The position numbers and the translations under genes were made by a program. This document shows positions 1 through 12,100 of a stretch of 64,000 nt of DNA, one piece after another. Positions within the stretch are counted from its first letter, which is position 1; every line of letters starts with the position of its first letter. Source of the DNA: Tyto alba (Eukaryota > Chordata > Aves > Strigiformes > Tytonidae); the NCBI RefSeq assembly GCF_018691265.1, contig NW_024881283.1, positions 10,907,731 to 10,971,730 on the forward strand. Reading direction: 5' to 3'. A model generated the notes under the pieces. It was given only the letters and a program-made list of their open reading frames with translations, did not search any database and was not told the origin of the DNA.

Positions 1-156
1 AGCTCTTAATAACCAAGAGGCACCAGTTCTAGATCCTTTCTATTATCAGAGGATTACGTTTCTGGGAGCAAAAAACTGTTACTGGTCTGCATAGAACAGT
101 TTGCCTCCCGTCCCTCTGGAACTACAGCAGCTGTCTCACAGCGAAGCCGGCGGTAC

Positions 157-3100
157 CTGGCTGCTCAGCGGGTAGCTGCTGGCGTTCTCCAGACAGCTGC
201 TGTAGAACCTGTAGCAGATGACAGGCTCCGGCAGGCTTTCCAGGAAGAGCAGCAGGGCTTCTGCGACCGAGTGGTTGCTGCCAACTGGTCCAAAGATGGT
301 TAAGGAAGAGGCAAGCACAGGTGATCTATTTTGGTCATATTTCTGCTGAAACGTTAATCCTTGCTTAGGTCTCCAAGAACTCCTCCTATTGTTCACAGCT
401 TTGAGTTAGACCACTTGACTCCACACAGCAAGCTGCTTCTGCTGGCAGCTGGACACTTATGTAATTCACCAACAACCATTCATCTACATCGCAAGGACTT
501 AGCGGAGGCATTCGTGCTACTTACAAGGAGTAGTGATCATTCACTGCGGATCTCAGTTACCCCAAGATGAGAGACAGTAATTTAAAAACCATGGCGGAAC
601 ATAGAAGACTAATAAAATCTTTTTCAGCTTTGATCCCTAAGGCACAGTGAGCCTTACCAGACATCAGTCTAAAAGGATACAGAGGGTATCATGCATTCCT
701 TTGTCCAAACAATCTCGGATTTGCTCAAATTCAGATCTGAGGCCTGGTTGCTGAAACAGGTCCTCCTGAAAAGCAGACCATCAGTTAATCTCAAGGAAAA
801 TAAAAGTTATTTGGGTAAATAGAGCAATGTTGTTATAATCTGGCTGGAAAAATCTTTCCTAATAGGTAGTTATCAGTACAAATCCCACCATGAGCAGCTC
901 AGTAAGGCTGCGGCACTGCAGTAGAGAAATGCAGGACAGCTGCGGATGCATGGCGCACACAGAGCAGGCCACCACCACGAAACGGTGCAACCTGGGGTAC
1001 CAGGGTCACTTATCATAGACATCCTTTATCTCTCTTTACCATTGGCCAAACATCCACAGTTAGCAATGACTGCCACTGCCAGTATCTTCTTCAAAACTAA
1101 ACCTAACACAAATTATTTTGTGTTTCCAGTACAAACACTGCCAACCTGCTGGGAAGCATTGCGGTACAGGTGATCCACCATCATCCACAGCTCTTTTGGA
1201 ATGTCCATAGGCTTTTCAGTTTGAACAACATCATCACTCATTTCTAGTGGCATCAGGGTCTGAGAGAGGGAGGTGTAGGGAGCAGGAGGGGGAAAAAAAA
1301 AAAGGTAGTTAGCCAAGTTCATATTCAACTCTGCAAAAATGCTTCACAGAGCTTATACCTGAGAATTAAGACGTGTTAAGAAACTGTGCAGCTTCACTCG
1401 CCAGTCTTCACACCAGACTAGTAAAATAGGCACATTGATATCAAAAGTCCAGACAGAAGAAACAAGCTGTGCTCATGAACACTCTTCACATACACTCAGC
1501 TCTATGGAAATGTTACATCAAGCCTCACATACACATATGCATCTCCATTCAATGCGGAGGAAGCCAAAGGCTCTAGGGAAAAGGTCTACATGTAGAAGTT
1601 GCACACCTTCCCTAAATGTGCAGGCAGAGCAAATGGGATCTTATTCTCAGTGCTCTCTAAGAAATAGGTTGGTTCATACGCGTGAAGAAGTAATGCAAGG
1701 TGTGAAGATGGTGCACTGGTGAGCACAAGCTGTATCAGCATTCTCAGACTATGGACTAGGGAAGTGGAAGAAGGCTCTTTAGCAATAAATGGGACTTAAT
1801 GTCTAGTTTTAATGGTTCTTGTGGGTTCAGAAGGGAATCCTGCCTTTAACTCACAAGTTTCCGAATGGATTCTGCTGACATGTCCTGGATCGGTTCCCTC
1901 ATGTAACACAGCGTATGAATGGGAGACCCAAAGCAACTTGGCAGGTAGTTGCCTGTTACAGACAGAAAATAATCCTTCCCCCTGTTAAGATGCAAGACCA
2001 AGATATCTTCAAGTTTTTCCTCTCCAGAGTTTAAGTGTGTAGCTGTTGATTTATTAACAAACACTTCCAACTCAACTGTGATTTCAGCATCTGTCAAAAG
2101 ATGATAAAAAACCCCTGTACTCAGTTTAAAAAATATATTAGACCAATAAGCCTGAAAATGGGCGTAGAGTTCTCAAAGTACCAGAGAGAACTACGCCAGA
2201 AGATGACAATTTTAGCTTATTAACATGAGATGAACAATGAGGAGCTCACCTGACAGCAGAAAGCCCTTACTGGGATTAGCAATCAGCCACTCCTTGCAGT
2301 AGGTATCCTCATCTGGTTTGCTGATAAATTCAAACTGACAGGGCACTTGTCCATTGCGGATCGTAAACTTCTCTACCTGCAGCTGCATGTATTTAACGTC
2401 CTCAAAATGGAACTACAAACATATGTCAGTCAACATCATCAGCCAATTCCACCTTGCCAAGCACCAGCAGCAATTCCTGTCCGGTGGTTTAATCATTAAG
2501 CAGCAAAATACCTAGATTAACCCTCTTGCTCCCACACCCCGTCTCTTCCAGGATTAGAGGATTACATTTAATTACTCTGTATGCTAAAGTCATTTGCATC
2601 AGTGGGCCCTTTAAAACAAATGCTCCCCTCAAATAACCTCGAAGAAACTTGAGAACAAGATAGCTGTAGCCTCAAATGTCTAATTTGCTTATCTTTTTAA
2701 GTCCCCAACACACAAAGCAAATGCCGTTTTTGTGACCTTCTCCAAATCATTCAGATTTTACATTTTATGTTTCAAACAAGTCAGAGCAAGGGCCACAGAC
2801 TACCCTTTTTCTCTCTCCCCACCTCAGGGAGTAACATGCTCTACATTTCAGCTTGGGACTGTGAATGGAATTTACCTGCATCTAAACAGAAACAAGTATT
2901 TCTTGGGCCTGGAAACAGAGGACAGCTGGAGTCAAAATATTCAACTTCTCTGGAACCAGACCCCGGGGCCTAGAATCCACCAAATGTATGTCTACCGTGG
3001 GAATACACTTCTGGGTCTGGGGCTGCTCAGTTTCTCCAGCAAGTCACAGCACACGAGCATACCTACCTCTCTCTGGGAGAGGGTCACCGAGGGAATGTTG

Positions 3101-6100
3101 GCATTCTCCAGCTTATCCAGGGAGCGGACTATTTCCTCAAAGGCTTTTCGATAGAGCTCTTCATTCACAACCTTCACCTGAAAAGGACACACACTGCACC
3201 AGCTGGCATTTACTGTGCCTCTGCAGGAGAGCTGTAACACAGCTGGAAACATGAAGCAATCTGATTTCAGCAGCACACTAGTGTATACAACATATGTAAT
3301 GAACAGAGCCACCTCCTCAGGATCCAACAGTAAAGGACCTTGCCATAACTAGCAAGAGTCACCCAGTCAGTACTAGATGAGCTAAAAAAAAAAAGTTTGA
3401 CAACACACATTACTGTGTTGTTAATGATGTAGCATTCCTTCACTGCCAGTATCTGTGAAATTAGGAAAATAAGGAAAAAGGCAAAAGAACACTTCTGAAG
3501 AAACACCTACAGATATTCATGCATTGTTCTGCTTAACTGAACTATCACTTAACACAACCCTAGCTTACTATGAACAACAATCCTCTCTCTGTATCTTATC
3601 TAGCTCACCTTTTAAGCCATTGTTCTCTGTGGATGCCATAAAAGCAGGAGGAGAGGGAAATCAGCAGAATGTGCCTCCTCCTTCCCTCTCTCCCCACACA
3701 GAGGACAAGGTCAGCAGAGTTGTTTCCTTCAGCACTGATGTACTTACCCCGATATCAAACACAGAGCTAACTGGCTTATGATCACTGATCTTCAAAGCCA
3801 TATGGCTGCGATAGCTCAGCTGAGCAATGTTCTGCCCTTTCCAGAGTATCCGATCACACCATGCTGGAACACGACACTTCTCACTGAAACAGAGATAAAA
3901 GTTAGAGATCCCAGGCACAGTTCAGGTGGAGTAACGATGCAAGGCAGAACCCTGCTCTGCCGGAGACTCTGACATGTCCCTGGAGCTAGTTCTCTATCAA
4001 AGTTGTATTTTCCACAGTTTCTTTGGGTAGTTATAAAACATTTGATAGTCTATTATTAGCTATCTCTATATCGGCTTTACTTTCTACTTCTTCAAAGATG
4101 CAATTATTTGTTGTGTTCTTTTGGTACAATTAACATACAAAGTAATGCTCAGAGATACTTTTGACCATAAGAACCATGAAAAAGAAGAACTCAGGCTCTA
4201 CATTTAAAGTTCACTGACTGCTGCACAGATTTCATTCCTGCACTTGAAGCCAGTGTTCCCAGTTTACCAAGAAGAGGTCAGCCACTCTGTGGAGTGCATC
4301 ACAGGAATGATGGTTCTGGCAGACTTTTGGAGAATGCACTCAGCTACAGTCAACACAAATGCACCATTTCAAACCCTAGCTGGTCTGACCTGAGTAGGTA
4401 CAGCAGCTATCAGCAAATAAAAGATCATAAAAATTTTGCTTGGGGAAAAAAAAACAAACCAAACAAAAAGAATGAAACTAACTAAAGTAATTCCTTAATG
4501 TTGTACACCTCTAACTAAGAGGAAACCCAACGGATTATTCTTGAGAAAAAGATTAGGAATATCTGACAAATAGCAGTGGAAGAAAAGCAACATAAATAGA
4601 TGTAAACTGGAGATGGATTTTGGAGCCAAAGCAGAGGAACAGCAATACTCTCAGAACTGTTCCTATTTATAGCCATTACATCTGCAGTTCTTTTTAGCTT
4701 TGTTTTTACTTCCTTCAGTGATAACATTAGCCATCGGTTGCATCACATACGAGGCAATCACCATACCTTGTGTCCCAGTCATCACAGCCAGCATCATATT
4801 TGTATGTTGGCTGGAAAGAAATCTCTCCCTCTGTAAAGCCTTCAAAGACTGCATTTGCGTTCATTTGCCTCTTTAGCTAAAAAAAAAAAAAAAAAAAAAA
4901 AAAAGTCAATTTAATTTTAAATAGGCTCAAGCGCAAGGGTGATGTTTGGCACTTGAGAAGGCTAAAGAGTACGTGTGCAGTTTCTAACCAGCACCCTCGG
5001 CACCACCTGCAGGTAGGCGAGACATCAGTACCTGGTCATACTGGCAAAGCTCCAGAAATGCTTTCTCATCTACAAGCTGCTTCACTTTTGCCACATCCAG
5101 TTCCTCCAGCCGATAGTTCAGGTCACCCAACCATAAGATCACGCTGAAAGAGAATGTACACCAGAAGTCTGCAGAGGCCTAAAGATGTCCACAACACAAG
5201 CTGGCCACGAGTTGGAAGCACAGCTCCTCGACAGAGCCTTAAACCATCTGATGCAAGCACGAGCTCTTCTGATCTCAATCAGGTGGACACTGTGCCTGCT
5301 CTTCCATCACAGAGAACAAGTGAGAGTGAAAACTTCAAAGAGAAGCTACATTTTCTACCTTTGCTGGTTTTAATTCCTGTTCTGTATGTTTGTCACTACC
5401 TCTTAATAACTGGTGCTTTTAATATTCCATGCTGACTAAAGCCCACAGCCCATTGGGGAAATCAGTGCATAATATTGCTCCATTCCCACTTCATTCTTGA
5501 AAATAAAACAAGGCCTGGAAGAGCATAAGAAGGCAAGTGACTTGTCAGAACTGTATAGGTGACCACTCAAACCCAAGGTCTCAGTAAAGCGCTTCTAGCC
5601 CTTCCAGGCTGACGATTAGCTCCCGGGGAACCCCATCTCACATCCCTGCTGAGAGACCCCACACCCCAGTACATTTGTAAGGTTCTTCCTTGCACATGCA
5701 GTGATTCACACAGTCAGATGGGAAGCATACTCGTGTTTGCCAATAGTGAGAGGGGGCAAATTTGGATCCGACTGGCAGAACTGCATCCGAGAGCAGATGT
5801 CTTTGAAGTCCTGGTTCCTCCGCTCATATTCCTCCATGTGAGCGGCAAGGTGAGAATTCACAATGCACACGCTAGTGTTATGGAATTTAAACCTTATGGC
5901 AACACCACCTTTGTTACCCTGAAAGATAAAGACAAAGACGTTGGTCAGAAGCTTCTACACAGCAAATGAATCCACAAATGAGTAACTACCAGTGGACAAG
6001 CCAGAAGACGTTGAGGGAGACCACTTAATTCCAGAGGAAGAAAAAGGCTGAAAACGCCAATCAGTCATAATTACTTCATGAATTCAAGTCAGTAACTCAT

Positions 6101-9100
6101 GTGAGGGTTGTGCACAGCAACAGAACACAGCAAGCAAGCACATGGAACTCAGTTTGCAATTCAGGAATTAGCTAATACTAAAGGACAGTAAAATCAGTAA
6201 AAGAGCTGGTCAGTTACTTCAGGAAGTCCCAAAACCTATTTAGAGACAAACTGTATCTTTCAACACAAACCATAAAAAATATTTAAATGGAGAAGGAAGC
6301 ACATGGCTTAGCTGTTCAAAAATACCTTTGACAAGTTATAGCTCCAATGTTCACAGAAACTACATTCAAAGGGCACAGACATCATTCCAGTGGTGTGGAA
6401 TGGCAAGAGGCCAGGAAGTCCTCCTCAGGAAAACTAATCTGAAGAGACCCGTTTCTTCTGCTCATGTTTCTTTGTGTTATTCGCTTTGGGCAAAATCACA
6501 GCCAGCATCAAAATCACGAGTGCAAGGCATCACGCAGCCCAGCACATGCAACCAGACAAAAAAGCCTTCAGAGAAGATTCTCCCTCAAGGTCTCTGAACC
6601 TTTGCAAGTACCCAGCAATTCCCTCTAACAACTCCCTGAGCTGGCGCAGGGACTGGACTGTGTGCTTCTAAAGGCAGCTGCACCCTTTAGCTGGAGGAAT
6701 AACCAGTACGTCTAAGGAGAGGGGCTCCCCAGGGCTCTTCTAAATCTCACCCTTTCTCATGCATTGTTTCCATTCTTACCATCCTCCCCATGATTCCAGT
6801 TCCCACAGTCTCAATTTCCACCTCGGAGATGTTCAAAGCAAGGTCTGCTTTCACATACAACAGAAGCATGATTCCCACGAGCCGCACAAGTTTCACCTGA
6901 AAAACAGATCCTGTTCCATTAAATACTAGAATGGGAGAGGTTTGATGAGAGAAGGCACATTGCCCCACAGTCCAGAACACAGGTCACCAAAATACACATG
7001 AAGGAAGTTCTGAGTTCCAGGCTCATCCGATGGACAACTGGGCTCTCACAGTACACAGGCACTCCAGCAGCAGAGCACGGGAAGGAGCCAGGAACCAACA
7101 ACCCAGTAAATGAAGCTGAAGCCCAAAGCAAAAGCTACAGCACAGGCCCAGCCCATGGAGGAGCCTCCCTTCAACAACAGCGACAAGCAGCAGCGCAGAC
7201 CTAAAGAGCAGGAGCCAAAACATAGGCAGGATTCCTACCAAGATACCTTCACAACTCACTCCACCATGCACTGTGGAGCCTGATGTGGAAGAAGCTATTT
7301 CCTATTCTCTTCCCCCGTGACAGCAGGAGTTTCCTCTGTGTGTGGCTGCCTTGCTCTGCTCTCCTGCCCTGGCACCCCGCACAGCGACACTACCTACTTC
7401 ACCTTCAGAGCACTTCTGACCGAGCAAAAGCCTGCAGACAGTGAACTTCTGGCAGACACAGCAACTGAGAACAAGAGAAAACAAAGGGAAAAGAGGCCCA
7501 AGGGGAAAATGATTCCACACACAATCCTCCCCAAAAACGACATTTACCTTTGCATATTTGGCATCTGGGTGAAGACTATCAGTTACAGCTTTAAACCATT
7601 CTTCTTCCTTCGGTGTGTCATTGAAAAAGAAGGCTTCTTTACTCAGATCAAGCTCCTGGAAACTGTGTTAGAGGAAGGAACCCATGGATTCATGCACTTG
7701 TTTATAACTCTCCAGCTCTTTCCTCTGGGAAGGAACTAAATCAATTTATACTCACTAAATTTATAACCGAAAACTCAAATTCAGTTATGCTTGATTGTAA
7801 ATCTACATTAAACATAAAGCCAAATTACTATTAGTATTAAATTGAGTGGCATTAAAGATTTTGTAACACTGCAGTGCCAGAGTCCAAACACTACCAGAAT
7901 TGCTGCCCTTTCAGGCTATGCAAACACACACTCTAAAGCTGTGCAATGGAGTAAGGCAATGCAAACATTCCTCAGCTGTGGGGTCTTGGCTGAACACCTC
8001 CATGCTACACATTCATAAGCAAGCAATCCACAGTCACCGTTTGGAAGGATGGGCCAAGAAGAGACACTCACCCCACGCAGTAAATGTCTGGAGGCTCAGC
8101 ATCACATCTCAGCCAAGGCTGGAGGCTTTCTCTGGGTGACTGACCGTTCACATTGTATGTCCCAACAAAAAATCTGCAAAGAAATTAACTAAATCCCAGA
8201 GCTGCATATTGTAGAGCTGATGGAAATACCACTATTATTAACCCATGTACTTAATGCTATATATAACTACTTAGGAGTAACGTGTTTCCAGGGGGGAATT
8301 AAGAAAAAAACAAACAAAAAACAACAACAAAAAAAAAACCCAAAACCAAACCAAAACAAACAAACAAAAAAAAACCAACCAAATAAACAAAAAACTAGAG
8401 CTGTGCAGTAGCAGTTTGAAATGATTAATTCATAGAATGACATGCATAAAAGGATTTCAACCAGAGTAAAGTTTTGGTCCTAATTATATATTTCACTCAA
8501 GCTCTTATGACCTTATTGGAACAACTACGTGGATAAGTAGTGAACAGAAGCAGTGAGAGAGGCCAGAGGTACACAGAATTGATGCATTTCCAGACACATT
8601 CTGCAATAAGCACTGGAAAAAGCAATTTCAAAAAGGCCATCTTCTCAAAAAGATCCACAAGGCAAGCCTCGATAGATACATGAATGAAATCCTTCTCTGC
8701 TAATGCCTAAATGAGGAAAAAAAAGATGTTTTGGAAAGTATGGATCATACTTTTCTACAAAATTTCCTATTTGCAGGGATACTAGATGAAACAATGGACA
8801 TGAGTTATTTTGACAGCTTATGCTAATTTAGTCCTCACAAAAATAAGTTCTTCTCAGGAACGATCGTTACCTGAAGCTCTGAATGTGGGTATAGGAATCC
8901 TCCATTTGTACAAGCTGAGATTTAACAATAGTATCTCGTAGTCCAAACTTTGGTTCTGATAAGATTGAAGCCTTGTTTGAAGCCATTACGCTGGAGGACC
9001 GTACCATTTCAGTTGTCACTTCAGGTTTGAGTTTGTTTTGCCTGCAGATGAAAGCAAAACTGCACGATGAAACTCGGGATACGCACACACCCTGAGCAGC

Positions 9101-12100
9101 TTGTTTCTGCCACCAAGGACTTGATTCGCATTTATCTGTCTGCTTCACTAAAGATAGATAATCACTAAAGATAGATAATCAGTGTCTGGGACAAGCAAAC
9201 AAGACTGAAATGAGCATTTCTTAGAACGGTTCAGATCTCTAGATAAAACCAGTTTAACTAACTGAAATAACAAATGGTTTTCACTAACCTGGCACAGCCT
9301 ACTGATTCAGAGCAGACCTTACTCATACCTGGATGTTGATACAAAACCTGTACACCCTTCCTGCTTACTGCAGCAAGGGGATGCAAAGTTCATCTCCTGC
9401 CGCCTCCGCTCAGCCCTTCTGACCTCAGCAGAAGGATGAAAAACTGTGTTTGTTTAAAAAGTCTCCCGGTGGAAACCTCCCAGCTCTGCCTAGAAAGGGG
9501 GCAGCACAGAGTGGGCGGAGGTGGAGAGGTTTTTATTTAGTATCTCATGGCTCTGAAAACTTCTTTTGCAACAGTAATAATGCCACAGCTTGGGAGTTCC
9601 CACAAGCAAGTGGATGGTATAAATTTAAGGTCAACAACCTGCACACCAGTGCCAAGAACAGCACACAGACAGACTTTGAAGGATATGCAGAAGGGTCCAC
9701 AAAGTCCTGGGAACTGGAAAATTGAACTGTAACATTTTAAGAGTGTATCTATGAGACACGGTGGCCCTAAGCCAAAGCTCCCTGAATTCAAAATAAACAA
9801 CGCTAGTGAGTCCTGTCCCACTAAACAGCAAAAATATGCCCAAATCGGGGACTGTGCTGAAATTCCCACTAAAGTTTTGACAGCATGCTTATGCTGAACT
9901 TTTTTCTCTCCTAACTAGAATCTGAAGATCCTCTTCTCAAAAAGTTGCCAACTTCTGCTCTGGATCCCACCACCTCTGGGGACTGCAGCCGACACGGCCG
10001 CCGGCAGATGGAACTAGATAATGCAGCCGCAGGGTTGCTCGAGCACTGGTGTGTGCACAGACCTCGCACGCTGGCACCAGAGAGACCAACTTCCCCATTC
10101 TCTTTCTAGCTGAAAACCAGGAAGCCCAGACAGAAAGCTCTCTGCACTTTCTTTTTCTTCCTCTAGACATCAAAGCATCAACAGTTTGACCAGCACAGTT
10201 CATTCCATCCATACACAATCACCTGAAAGTACCCAGAAATTTGGTGCTCTATATATTTACTGTCACTATACAGAGAGCTTCTGTGGAGGGGAATCATAGC
10301 TAAACTGGCAAAGAAACATTGACACCACTTTTACTCTTCACTAGACCTTCCACAAAGAGCCGATGTGCACAACTCTCTCCCTCCAACTGTTTCATCAAAC
10401 CTACACAAGAAGCGAGAGAAATACCAACCTGGGAGCACTCTTATCAGTGCTGTTGTGGCTCTGGTTCTGACTAACTGCAAGCTTTTTTCCGTTCTGTTTG
10501 ATGCCTTCAGAGCCAACCACTTCTGAAAAAACAAACAAACAAACAAACAAAAAAACAACAACATAAGGTTTCACATTAAACATGAAGTATACTTTAAATT
10601 ATCAACACTTAGCAAACACTGGCAAAAATCTATAATTAGATTTGTGTGGCAAAACAAAGTGCCCTGCAGTCTCTCTTTCAGTTATCTGATGGATTTAGCT
10701 TATTTTGACAGAACTGTTTCGTGACAGTGCAGCTTTCCCTGCAGAGAACTGACACTAGCCTGCCGTGCGGCCACAGAGAGCAGCAGAACTGCTGTGTGCT
10801 GCCGGCCCACTGCTGTTGGCTCTCCCTCACAGCTAAGCCAAACCAAGACTTAGCAGCACAAAATCCAGGGCTTTATTCTGGGAATCCAAAAAATGTATGT
10901 TAAGAACAGGTTTTTTCCTTTCTGAAGCAAGACAGAAAGTACAAAGAAAGGAAGAAAAAGGGAGAAAAAAATAAATCTCACCCTACCATTTAAAGGGTTT
11001 CTACCTATCTGTAAATACAGAGCAAAGCACAAGTGTCTCCCCCCTTGAGGCACTCTGGTACAGAGCCACCATATGAGCCCACTGTACCTCAGCAGAAACA
11101 AGTGCCTCAATGCAAACTGCACGTTCCTAAAAAAATAACAAAGCTGCTACCATGCAAATATAACTAAATACAGGTGTGACACTTAACACATCACACTACA
11201 CTAGCAAAATTTGACTGGTCTTTCAGCATTTTTTTTTTCAGTAACAACATTATGCTCCTACAAGTAGCAAAATAACAGTTAAAAAAGAGGATCCTGCATG
11301 GGGGTCTCCATGTTTAAGATGCAAAACCAGCAAGCTCAAGATTATGCTACCTAGCACACAAATCTAATGATGATAGAGAAATTGTGCGTAAGATTATAAG
11401 GTTCTAGTCACTCAGCTGAGCTTCTCCTTCAGTGACACAATCCAGAAAAATTAAAGTGTTATTGCTCTCATAGTACATTGTCCAGGATGAGAGCGCAAAC
11501 CTGAAACAGAACTTGAAGTACTTAAGCAGTCAGAATATAAACAAGCTGACAAGAAGTGGCCATATTCTCAGCTTGGAAAACCTCTTCTGCCCAAGAGCCC
11601 TCTGAGAATAAAGACTGCGTAAGAGGATTTATCAGAGGCTGGCTGCAGAAGCACACGTGACTCAAACCTCGTTACAGCTCACACAGCCAGTCACACAGAA
11701 CTGAACAGGGACGTACACAGCTCCGGGATGCGCTGCCACGCGTGGGCTCCGTGAGCTGGGACACAGCCCTAAATTGTCTCCACAGGCATCAAGCACTTAG
11801 TGCTGCTTGAGCCTCCGCAAGTTCTCCTGATAAAGACCATGCAACGTATCCTGACGGTGGCGTGAACCTACTTGGGCTTTCACTCTAACGCGTGACTGTT
11901 GCACTGGTAAGGGGAAGGGAGCAGAAGCTCGGGCTTTACTACCCACACGGGACGATGCCACTTGCCAGCACGCAGAAGGCGTTAGTGCCAGAATGGCAAG
12001 ACCTGCACGCCTGCTCAGTGCAGCTGGCACGGCCTCTACACGAGCCAAAGATCACAGTCATATATCACACTTCTGCATTCTAACCTCATCAGCAGAAACC

